Assembly (NCBI GenBank): GCA_032622095.1
Contig: CP136062.1
Location: forward strand, 15,777,710-15,841,709
Reading direction: 5' to 3'
DNA: 64,000 nucleotides
Source: Siphonodentalium dalli
Taxonomy: Eukaryota > Mollusca > Scaphopoda > Gadilida > Siphonodentaliidae
Position numbers and translations under genes: made by a program. Under the pieces are notes generated by a model. It saw only the letters and a list, made by a program, of their open reading frames with translations, was not told where the DNA came from and made no database searches. Of the stretch, positions 12,951 to 22,457 are shown piece after piece (position 1 is the stretch's first letter; every line of letters begins with the position of its first letter).

Positions 12951-14320
12951 TCTATTTTATATTTTGGAAGATCTGTTTGTGTGTTTGTGTGTGTGTTTGT
13001 GTGTAATCGATGGACTCGAAAATGGCCCAGCCGATTTCGATGAAACTTGGTATGTGGGGGTATTTTCGGGTCAGGACTAACATAGGCCTATTAATTTGTC
13101 CGTGCGAGGTCAACTTTTCACGTGCCGAGGTCAAATCTGTTTTTACGCCGTTTTGCGCTAATATATTTCAGTTCGGTGCTTACAAATCGATTCGAAACAG
13201 CGCGAATAATAACATGCCAGTCATAATAATGACACTATGAGAATCTTTCGTGTTTCCTCTTTCCAACGATATATAATATGTATGTATCCGTTTTAGTTAT
13301 CTGCCTCAATTATTAAGAAGAAGTGGTACGATCTTCTATCAGGGTAAAAACAATGCGTAACTTCTATGACGTCGTTAGAGGTCATACAGTTAGATCACGT
13401 TAACTCTTACCCGGCCGATGCATTTGACTGTTTCAGACGTCTTGGCGATATCTCGGGCACCGATGGTAATTTATCTTTACGTTGAAACTTGATAATTAAT
13501 GAGCGTGTGTATATGAGGCGCGAGGCGCGTTTATATACTTGAGTGGAAATCAAATCGGGTTAAACTGGCGGATTTTTACGGACGAAATTTGATGCATAGG
13601 GTATCTCGGTATCCGCTGGGCCGATTTCCCGGTATCCGCTGGGCCGATTTCCACCATTTTTGGGGTGTTGGTCCACCTGACCTTGAGCTTCAAAATGGCC
13701 AATTCAAGGTCAAATCGGGTAAAACCGGATGGATTTCGACGGGTACTTTTGTCGGGTACTTTTGTTCGGGCACTGTGTTTTGGACGGGTCAAAAATTAAG
13801 AAGAAGTGGTACGATCTTCTATCAGGGTAAAAACAATGCGTAACTTCTATGACGTCGTTAGAGGTCATAAAGTTAGATCACGTTAACTCTTACCCGGCCG
13901 ATGCATTTGACTGTTTCAGACGTCTTGGCGATATCTCGGGCACCGATGGTAATTTATCTTTACGTTGAAACATGAGGCGCGTTTATATACTTCAGTGGAA
14001 ATCAAATCGGGTTAAACTGGCGGATTTTTACGGACGAAATTTGATGCATAGGGTATCTCGGTATCCGCTGGGCCGATTTCCCGGTATCCGCTGGGCCGAT
14101 TTCCACCATTTTTGGGGTGTTGGTGTTTGACCCCACCTGACCTTGACCTTCAAAATGGTCAATTCAAGGTCAAATCGGGTAAAACCGGATGGATTTCGAC
14201 GAGTACTTTTGTCGGGTACTTTTGTTCGGGCACTGTGTTTTGGACGGGTCAAATCGTGACCCCACTTGACCTTGGCCTTCAAAATAGACAATTCAAGGTC
14301 AAAGCCCGGGTCACCTTCTA

Positions 14321-14321
<1 letters not shown>
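12951..14321 (+). mobile_element. Helitron-like element, family A, long form with internal duplication
   Basis: 5' end tctattttatattttggaag, 3' end gggtcaccttCTAG at 14318-14321, followed by (TA)n. The 3' hairpin is damaged: the gacgaagtc part is missing compared with other copies. A block starting ttaagaagaagtggtacg is present twice (13313 and 13796), a 483-bp internal duplication. The 3' third has several aaggtca/tgacctt motifs. The element is mirrored at 15034-16414. Confidence 0.75.

Positions 14322-14353
<32 letters not shown>
14322..14353. repeat. (TA)n microsatellite
   Basis: A pure TA run between the CTAG end of one Helitron-like element and the TCTATT start of the next. It may be target sequence or an expanded junction. 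Confidence 0.95.
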
Positions 14354-14356
<3 letters not shown>

Positions 14357-14982
14357 ATTATATATTTTGGAAGATACCCTATGCATCAAATTTCGTCCGT
14401 AAAAATCAGCCAGTTTAACCCGATTTGATTTCCACTGAAGTATATAAACGCGCCTCATACACACTAATTATCAAAGATAAATAACCATCGGTGCCCGAGA
14501 TATCGCCAAGACGTCTGAAACAGTCAAATGCATCGGCCGGTTATGAGTTAACGTGATCTAACTTTATGACCTCTAACGACGTCATAGAAGTTACGCATTG
14601 TTTTTACCCTGATAGAAGATCGTACCACTTCTTCTTAATAATTGAGGCAGATAACTAAAACGGATACATACATATTATATATCGTTGGAAAGAGGAAACA
14701 CGAAAGATTCTCATAGTATCATTATTATGACTGGCATTTTATTATTCGCGCTGTTTCGAATCGATTTGTAAGCACCGAACTCAAATGAAAGTCCCGTAAC
14801 ACAGCGTAAAAACAGATTTGACCTCGGCACGTGAAAAGTTGACGTCGGATCTGAAAACCAATAGGCCCATGTTCGTTCCCGGGTCGAATTACGTGTCCGT
14901 ACCAAGTTTGGTCGAAATCGGTACAGCCGTGTTCGAGTCCATCGAACACACACACACACACAGATCTTCCAAAATATATAAT

Positions 14983-14985
<3 letters not shown>
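14354..14985. mobile_element. Rearranged Helitron-like fragment with two 5' ends
   Basis: Begins with 22 bp of family A 5' end (to 14375), then switches to reversed family A interior (accctatgcatcaaatttcg), and ends with a complete reversed 5' end (atcttccaaaatatataataga, 14964-14985). Both termini are therefore the 5' type and form a 22-bp inverted repeat. No CTAG hairpin end is present. Part of the interior (14770-14935) diverges from the other copies. Confidence 0.7.

Positions 14986-15033
<48 letters not shown>
14986..15033. repeat. (TA)n microsatellite
   Basis: Pure TA run of 48 bp between two inverted Helitron-like ends. Long enough to slip during replication. Confidence 0.95.
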
Positions 15034-15034
<1 letters not shown>

Positions 15035-16413
15035 TAGAAGGTGACCCGACTTCGTCCGGGCTTTGACCTTGAATTGTCTATTTTGAAGGCAAAGGTCAAG
15101 TGGGGTCACGATTTGACCCGTCCAAAACACAGTGCCCGAACAAAAGTACCCGACAAAAGTACTCGTCGAAATCCATCCGGTTTTACCCGATTTGACCTTG
15201 AATTGACCATTTTGAAGGTCAAGGTCAGGTGGGGTCAAACACCAACACCCCAAAAATGGTGGAAATCGGCCCAGCGGATACCGGGAAATCGGCCCAGCGG
15301 ATACCGAGATACCCTATGCATCAAATTTCGTCCGTAAAAATCCGCCAGTTTAACCCGATTTGATTTCCACTGAAGTATATAAACGCGCCTCATGTTTCAA
15401 CGTAAAGATAAATTACCATCGGTGCCCGAGATATCGCCAAGACGTCTGAAACAGTCAAATGCATCGGCCGGGTAAGAGTTAACGTGATCTAACTTTATGA
15501 CATCTAACGACGTCATAGAAGTTACGCATTGTTTTTACCCTGATAGAAGATCGTACCACTTCTTCTTAATTTTTGACCCGTCCAAAACACAGTGCCCGAA
15601 CAAAAGTACCCGACAAAAGTACCCGTCGAAATCCATCCGGTTTTACCCGATTTGACCTTGAATTGGCCATTTTGAAGGTCAAGGTCAGGTGGACCAACAC
15701 CCCAAAAATGGTGGAAATCGGCCCAGCGGATACCGGGAAATCGGCCCAGCGGATACCGAGATACCCTATGCATCAAATTTCGTCCGTAAAAATCCGCCAG
15801 TTTAACCCGATTTGATTTCCACTGAAGTATATAAACGCGCCTCGCGCCTCATATACACACGCTCATTAATTATCAAGTTTCAACGTAAAGATAAATTACC
15901 ATCGGTGCCCGAGATATCGCCAAGACGTCTGAAACAGTCAAATGCATCGGCCGGGTTAGAGTTAACGTGATCTAACTGTATGACCTCTAACGACGTCATA
16001 GAAGTTACGCATTGTTTTTACCCTGATAGAAGATCGTACCACTTCTTCTTAATAATTGAGGCAGATAACTAAAACGGATACATACATATTATATATCGTT
16101 GGAAAGAGGAAACACGAAAGATTCTCATAGTGTCATTATTATGACTGGCATGTTATTATTCGCGCTGTTTCGAATCGATTTGTAAGCACCGAACTGAAAT
16201 ATATTAGCGCAAAACGGCGTAAAAACAGATTTGACCTCGGCACGTGAAAAGTTGACCTCGCACGGACAAATTAATAGGCCTATGTTAGTCCTGACCCGAA
16301 AATACCCCCACATACCAAGTTTCATCGAAATCGGCTGGGCCATTTTCGACTCCATCGATTACACACAAACACACACACAAACACACAAACAGATCTTCCA
16401 AAATATATAATAG

Positions 16414-16414
<1 letters not shown>
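15034..16414 (-). mobile_element. Helitron-like element, family A, long form (mirror copy)
   Basis: Reverse complement of 12951-14321, including the 483-bp internal duplication, and nearly identical. Here the 3' hairpin is intact: CTAG at 15034, then gacccgacttcgtccggg. The 5' end is at 16414, with a TG tract before it. Both ends lie against TA repeats so that, read on its own strand, it is flanked by A and T, as expected for Helitron insertion. Confidence 0.78.
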
Positions 16415-16448
<34 letters not shown>

Positions 16449-16452
16449 CTAC
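16415..16452. repeat. (TA)n(TG)n microsatellite
   Basis: TA run followed by TG run, continuing from the end of the mirror copy. Confidence 0.9.
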
Positions 16453-16648
16453 CTACGGAAAGTGTCATGAACGGGTTAAATTGTGACCCCTACATGACCT
16501 TCACCTTGAAAATGATCAATTCAAGGTCAAATCGGTTAAAATATTGAAAAACCAAACATTTATTCAAAAAACAAAAATTAAATTAAATTCAAATATTTAA
16601 ATTGTCATGTTTCTGACCGACCACGCCAGTGGCCGGCTAACCTGTTAG
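16453..16648 (+). mobile_element. 3' fragment of a family C Helitron-like element, chimeric
   Basis: Starts with A-like sequence (gtgacccctacatgacctt, caattcaaggtcaaatcgg) and passes through an AT-rich stretch into the family C 3' end: gtttctgaccgaccacgcc, hairpin, ggctaacctgTTAG. The last four bases are TTAG, not CTAG. No 5' end is seen. Confidence 0.6.
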
Positions 16649-17410
16649 TCTACTATCTAATTTGAGACTTCCGTATATGTGTATATATGTGTGTATGTGG
16701 GTACTTCATAGAATCGAAAACCTGTGGACAGATTGACTCTTATTGAGCTCAAATTTCGTATATAAGTGTAAAAACCCACGGGGATCGTCGACGTCGCATT
16801 TTGGACAAGCTCTGAGCACTGATTCTCCACTCCCAATCATCAAAATCACCGCAAACGCCACTTAAGGGGGTTAAGGCATCAACGATCTTTATATTGACCA
16901 TATACGGAATTTTTAACGACGAACGCTCTTTATTGCAATCGACGTGGCTAAACGACTACCCCCATCCGTCCGAAATACGGATGCGGGACGAAATGCAATT
17001 ATCTCGATTAAAAATGCGTTTGTTTACAATTCAACGCAATGTTATCGCTCGAAATATTATGCAGAGAGATTTCACGACGGGAATAATTGACTGTCCGCTC
17101 TTTTCGGGGAACGGGGAAGTTTAGGACGGGTACCATGAATTAACTAATTGAAAAACAAAGAATGCGTTGCCTGTCGTTCCTAGGAAAGGTAGATTTAATC
17201 GGGTCAATTTTTCCGCCAGAAACAAAAAATTCATTTAAACATAAATTATAAAATAAAATAAATATAAAAAAATTCAAAAAAACATAAATTAAATTTAAAA
17301 AACATTAAATTAATATTAAAAAAATTAAAAATAAATAATTAAAAATAAAAAATAATTTAAAAAATGTCATGTTTCTGACCAACCACGCCAGTGGCGGGCT
17401 AACATGCTAG
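16649..17410 (+). mobile_element. Helitron-like element, family C, full-length reference copy
   Basis: Starts TCTACTATCTAATTTGAG, then acttccgtatatgtg and a TG-rich tract, and ends ccacgccagtggcgggctaacatgCTAG at 17407-17410. The 5' end resembles that of family A, suggesting the same replication enzyme. Characteristic inner blocks are gaacgctctttattgcaatc, catccgtccgaaatacgg, caattgactgtccgctctt-like sequence, and a very AT-rich 3' third. The frame at 16894-17124 is not kept open in other copies. About 760 bp, no enzyme encoded. Confidence 0.78.
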
Positions 17411-18641
17411 TCTTCTATACTATATATTTTGAGACTTCGTATAAATATGTGTGTGTGTACTTCATAGAATCCAAAACGCGTGTACAGATTGAGCTCAAAC
17501 TTCCCATGTAAGTGTAAAATCCCACCGACACCGCCGTAGTCGGGTTTTCGAGAAGCCCTGTGCACCCTTTATCCACTCCCAAATCACCGCAAAGGCACGG
17601 CGGGGGTTAAGACAACAGTGCTCTTTATCTATACCTTATACGGAGGTTTTAACAATTAACGCTCTTTATTGCAATGGACGTGGCTAAACGATACCCCATG
17701 TGTCCGTTGCGGATTCCAATGGACGTGGCTAAACGACTGACCCCATGCGTCCGAAATATGGATGCGGACGAAATGAAATTATCTCGACTAAAAAGGCAGA
17801 ATTGATCTAAGAGCTCGAAATATTATGCAGAGGGATTTCACGACGGGATTAATTGACTGTCCGCTCTGAAGTTTAGGACGGGGAGGACGGGTACCATGAA
17901 TTAACTCATTGAAAAACAAAGAATGCGTTATCTCGGAAACGGGTGGAGCTATCGACTTGAAATTTGCTATGTGAATGTATCTTGCCCTGGATAAAAATTT
18001 TACCGGTTCGCCGAGCCCGTGCGACGCCAGCTTCGCGCATGCGCAGACAAGATCTCGGAAACGGGTTGAGCTATCGACTTGAAATTTGGTATGTAAATGT
18101 ATCTTGCCCCGGGTACGAATTTTATCGGATCGCCGAGCCCGTGCGACGCCCGTGCGACGCCCGTGCAGCGCATGGGCAGACGAGATCTTGGAAACGGGTG
18201 GAGCTATCGACTTGAAATTTGCTATGTAAATGTATCTTGCCCTGGATAAAAATTTTACCGGTTCGCCGAGCCCGTGCGACGCCAGCTTCGCGCATGCGCA
18301 GACGAGATCTCGGAAACGGGTTGAGCTATCGACTTGAAATTTGGTATGTAGATGTATCTTACCCCGGGTACGAATTTTATCGGATCGCCGAGCCCGTGCG
18401 GCGCCCGTGCAGCGCATGCGCAGACGAGATCTCGGAAACGGGTGGAGCTATCGACTTGCAATTTGCTATGTGAATGTATCGAATGTATCGGGTGCCGAGC
18501 CCGTGCGACGCCAGCTTCGCGCATGCGCAGACCAGATCTCGGAAACGGGTAGAGCTATCGACTTGAAATTTGGTTTTTGAATAGCCCGGACTTGAAATTT
18601 GGTTTTTGAATAGCCCGGACAACGTCGGGCTCATCGGCTAG
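17411..18641 (+). mobile_element. Chimeric Helitron-like element: C front joined to E back
   Basis: Abuts the previous element at CTAG/TCTTCTATAC. The first 0.5 kb is family C (tagaatccaaaacgcg, gaacgctctttattg-like blocks). At about 17930 it switches from caaagaatgcgtt to atctcggaaacgggtggag, the E tandem unit. About five 122-bp-type units follow, each with a gcgcatgcgcag-like palindrome, then cccggacaacgtcgggctcatcggCTAG. The same switch point recurs at 33716, 34856 and 63990. The 84-residue frames are satellite shadows. Confidence 0.75.
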
Positions 18642-19369
18642 TCTATTATATATCTTGGAAGATCTGTCTGTCTGTCTGTGTGTGTGTTCACGATGAACTC
18701 GAAAACGGCCGACCCGATTTCGATGAAACTTGGTATATGGGGGTATTTTCGGCCGGAGGTAGCATGGGCCTATTAACTTGTCCGTGCGACGTGACATTGA
18801 CCTTGAAATCGTGAAATTTCAAGGTCAAACGCCCGAATATCACGGGTTTTCGATGAAACTTGGTATGTGGGTGTACCTAAGGCCGTGAAGTGGCAAAAAC
18901 CTATTAATTTGCCCGTGCGGCGTGACATTGACCTTAAAATCGGGTCATTTCAAGGTCAAACGCCCGAATATAACGGGATTTCGATGAAACTTGGTATAAG
19001 AGGGTACTTTCGTATGGGGAGTCGAATAAGCATATTCATTTGCCTGCGCGACGTGACCTCGACCTTGAATCGGGTCATTTCAAGGTCAAATCGCCAAGTT
19101 CGATGGCACTTCGACGAAATGTTATACATAGGGTTACTTTTGTCCACTGAGTGTTTTGGACGAGTCAAATCGTGACCCCGATCTGACCTTGACCTTCAAA
19201 ATGATCAATTCAAGGTGAAATCGGGTAAAACCGGATGGATTTCGACAGGCACGTTTGTCGGAAACTTTTGTCCGGGCAGTGTTTTGGACTGGTCAAATCG
19301 TGACCCCACTTGACCTTGACCTTCAAAATAGACTATTCAAGGTCAAAGCCCGGAAGAAGTCAGGTCACC

Positions 19370-19374
<5 letters not shown>
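18642..19374 (+). mobile_element. Helitron-like element, family A, AGGTCA-rich form
   Basis: Starts tctattatatatcttgg directly after the previous CTAG. The interior is three to four related blocks of gatttcgatgaaacttggta, cgtgcgacgtgac and inverted ttgaccttgaaat / atttcaaggtcaa pairs. It ends cccggaagaagtcaggtcaccttcta, lacking only the final G, and merges into (TA)n. Confidence 0.75.

Positions 19375-19402
<28 letters not shown>
19375..19402. repeat. (TA)n microsatellite
   Basis: TA run between two same-strand elements. Confidence 0.93.
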
Positions 19403-19405
<3 letters not shown>

Positions 19406-20153
19406 ATTATATATTTTGAAAGATCTGTGTATGTGTGTGTGTGTCTGTGTGTAATCGATGGACTTAAAAACGGCTAAGCCAATTTCGATGAAACTTGGTA
19501 TGTGGGGGTATTTTCGGGCCACGAGTAACATAGGCCTATTAATTTGTTCGTGCGAGGTCAACTTTTCACGTGCCGAGGTCAAATCTGTTTTTACGCCGTT
19601 TTGCGCTAATATATTTCAGTTCGGTGCTCACAAATCGATTCGATATAGCGCGAATAATAAATTGCCAGTCATATAATATGCACGGTTAGAATCTGTGTGG
19701 CTTCATCTTTCCAACGATATATAATATGTATTTATCCGTTTTAGTTATCTGCCTCAATTATTAAGAAGAAGTGGTACGATCTTCTATCAAGGTAAAAACA
19801 ATGCGTAACTTATATGACGTCGTTAGAGTTCATAACGTTAGATCACGTTAACGCTCAACGGGCCGATGCATTTGACTGTTTCAGACGTCTTGGCGATATC
19901 TCGGGCACCGATGGTAATTTATCTTTACGTTGAAACTTGATAATTAATGAGCGTGTGTAAATGTGGCGCGTCTATATCAAATCGGGTTAAAAGGTCAAAC
20001 CGGGTAAAACCGGATGGATTTCGACGGGTACTTTTGTCGGGTACTTTTGTTCGGGCAGTGTTTTGGACGGGTCAAATCGTGACCCCACTTGACCTTGGCC
20101 TTCAAAATAGACAATTCAAGGTCAAACCCCGGACGAAGTCGGGTCACCTTCTA

Positions 20154-20154
<1 letters not shown>
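19403..20154 (+). mobile_element. Helitron-like element, family A
   Basis: 5' tctattatatattttgaaag with an A before it, 3' hairpin cccggacgaagtcggg then tcaccttCTAG, and a T after it. The flanks are TA repeats on both sides. It shares the block caatgcgtaacttatatgacg with the long-form copies but has only one version of it, so it lacks the 483-bp duplication. Confidence 0.8.

Positions 20155-20208
<54 letters not shown>
20155..20208. repeat. (TA)n microsatellite at the axis of a palindrome
   Basis: About 54 bp of TA with CTAG hairpin ends facing it from both sides. The flanking elements are inverted copies, so this is the centre of a second palindrome. Confidence 0.95.
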
Positions 20209-20209
<1 letters not shown>

Positions 20210-21140
20210 TAGAAGGTGACCCGACTTCGTCCGGGCTTTGACCTTGAATTGTCTATTTTGAAGGCCAAGGTCAAGTGGGGTCACGATTTGACCCGTCCAA
20301 AACACAGTGCCCGAACAAAAGTACCCGACAAAAGTACCCGTCGAAATCCATCCGGTTTTACCCGATTTGACCTTGAATTGACCATTTTGAAGGTCAATGT
20401 CAGGTGGGGTCAAACACCAACACCCCAAAAATGGTGGAAATCGGCCCAGCGGATACCGGGAAATCGGCCCAGCGGATACCGAGATACCCTATGCATCAAA
20501 TTTCGTCCGTAAAAATCCGCCAGTTTAACCCGATTTGATTTCCACTGAAGTATATAAACGCGCCTCATATACACACGCTCATTAATTATCAAGTTTCAAC
20601 GTAAAGATAAATTACCATCGGTGCCCGAGATATCGCCAAGACGTCTGAAACAGTCAAATGCATCGGCCGGAGAAGAGTTAACGTGATCTAACTTTATGAC
20701 CTCTAACGACGTCATAGAAGTTACGCATTGTTTTTACCCTGATAGAAGATCGTACCACTTCTTCTTAATAATTGAGGCAGATAACTAAAACGGATACATA
20801 CATATTATATATCGTTGGAAAGAGGAAACACGAAAGATTCTCATAGTGTCATTATTATGACTGGCATGTTATTATTCGCGCTGTTTCGAATCGATTTGTA
20901 AGCACCGAACTTAAATATATTAGCGCAAAACGGCGTAAAAACAGATTTGACCTCGGCACGTGAAAAGTTGACATCGCACGGACAAATTAATAGGCCTATG
21001 TTACTCCTGACCCGAAAATACACCCACATACCAAGTTTCATCGAAATTGGCTTAGCCATTTTTGAGTCCATCGATTACACACACACAAACACACACACAG
21101 ATACACACACACACACAGATCTTTCAAAATATATAATAGA
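20209..21140 (-). mobile_element. Helitron-like element, family A, minus strand
   Basis: 3' end CTAG at 20209-20212 with an intact hairpin. 5' end reading tctattatatattttgaaag from 21140. A TG/TCTG-rich tract lies just inside the 5' end (21075-21118). It shares over 0.7 kb in inverted form with 19403-20154. Confidence 0.8.
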
Positions 21141-21144
21141 TATA

Positions 21145-21186
<42 letters not shown>
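21141..21186. repeat. (TA)n microsatellite
   Basis: TA-rich run closing the first Helitron-like cluster. Confidence 0.92.
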
Positions 21187-21187
<1 letters not shown>

Positions 21188-22050
21188 ATTATCTCCTCCT
21201 GTAAAAAGGGGATTGATGATACGGAGCGGACATGTATATAATTTATGTGGAAATCATGCGAGATATAATCTATCCCGACATGACTTCGCAGATGAAATAA
21301 GTCTTATATGAACAGGAAGCGTCGAAGTAAAGCTGCTTATATAATTGGACACAGTTATACGATGTTCCGCCGGCCGGGTTTCCGGGATACCACGTCGCCC
21401 ACATGGTACCCCCGTCTGTGTTTACCCATGTACCCTCATGGGCGGCATCGCTCCCGTCTGTCCAATAACCCCGGCCTGCAAAAGAGAATAGAAGGCGACG
21501 TTAACTGAGTGGCGAAATATCGTTCTATATCATTACCAGCTGGGAGATACACGTTATCCGTGCATCATATACATGTACACAACCAACACACGATCATAAC
21601 TACAAAACATTACCAGCTGTGAGCTACACGTTAGTCGTGCATCATATGAACCCAATCAGCACACGATCGTCTGTTTACAATACATTACCACTGTATGTAT
21701 ATCATCGTGTTCAGGGGGTCTGCATAAAAGATCCATGCACATATATAGGGTGATGTTGGGTGGTTCGAGGTCGGTTGTGTGGCTCAATTTTTGTTTTGTT
21801 CAATCAAAATATTTATCAAAATTTAGTTAGGAAACATTAAGATTTTGGAATTATATAACTTAGTTTTGTACTGTGCTTACCAATTGCATTATTTCTGAGT
21901 ATAATATGTACGTATTAGAGGCTAGAGAACACTCTATGCATCACCAAGTTGAACACTCATAATATGATTATATTAAACCGGGACATTTAGACCAGCTGTG
22001 TAACTATTGAGTGGCGGATTTTAAAAGATACTTCAAGCAACAATTCATAC
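21187..22050. other. Mostly single-copy sequence, no recognised gene
   Basis: No Helitron-like ends or tandem repeat. A small direct repeat is visible (attaccagctgggagatacacgt near 21530 and attaccagctgtgagctacacgt near 21610, with cacgatc nearby in both). The frame at 21308-21508 is basic and 66 residues long, with no recognisable domain. I cannot support a gene. Confidence 0.5.
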
Positions 22051-22180
22051 CATTTCATTTCAGAGGCACCGCTATTAAATGATATTATTGAGTCTACATT
22101 CCACTCTCAACACTCTTACATGTACATCAGGTGGGGGCTTTAAATATCTTATTATTCTCAGTATTTCTGCCAATCGATGG
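22051..22180 (+). repeat. 130-bp direct repeat, copy 1
   Basis: Blocks catttcatttcagaggcacc, attgagtctacattccactc and tatcttattattctcag match 22328-22457 at an offset of 277 bp. Copy 2 runs straight into the 75-bp minisatellite. Confidence 0.85.
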
Positions 22181-22327
22181 GTACATATATAAAACATAAA
22201 TCGCTGTTTAATGACAAAATATGACATCCGCATGTCTAAAATCATAAAAACATATTTGCAATATCATCTCGCCCTCTGAACCTTTTGTGTACAATGCTTA
22301 TATGTTGTGCTATTTCTGATAAATTAT

Positions 22328-22457
22328 CATTTCATTTGAGAGACACAGTTATTATATGATATCATTGAGTCTACATTCCACTCTCAACATTATTACATGT
22401 ACTTCAGTTGGTGCCTTTCAATATCTTATTATTCACAGTATTTCTGCTAGTCGATCT
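22328..22457 (+). repeat. 130-bp direct repeat, copy 2
   Basis: Second copy of 22051-22180, with changes such as gagagacacagttattat. It forms the left border of the minisatellite, so it dates from before or during array growth. Confidence 0.85.
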
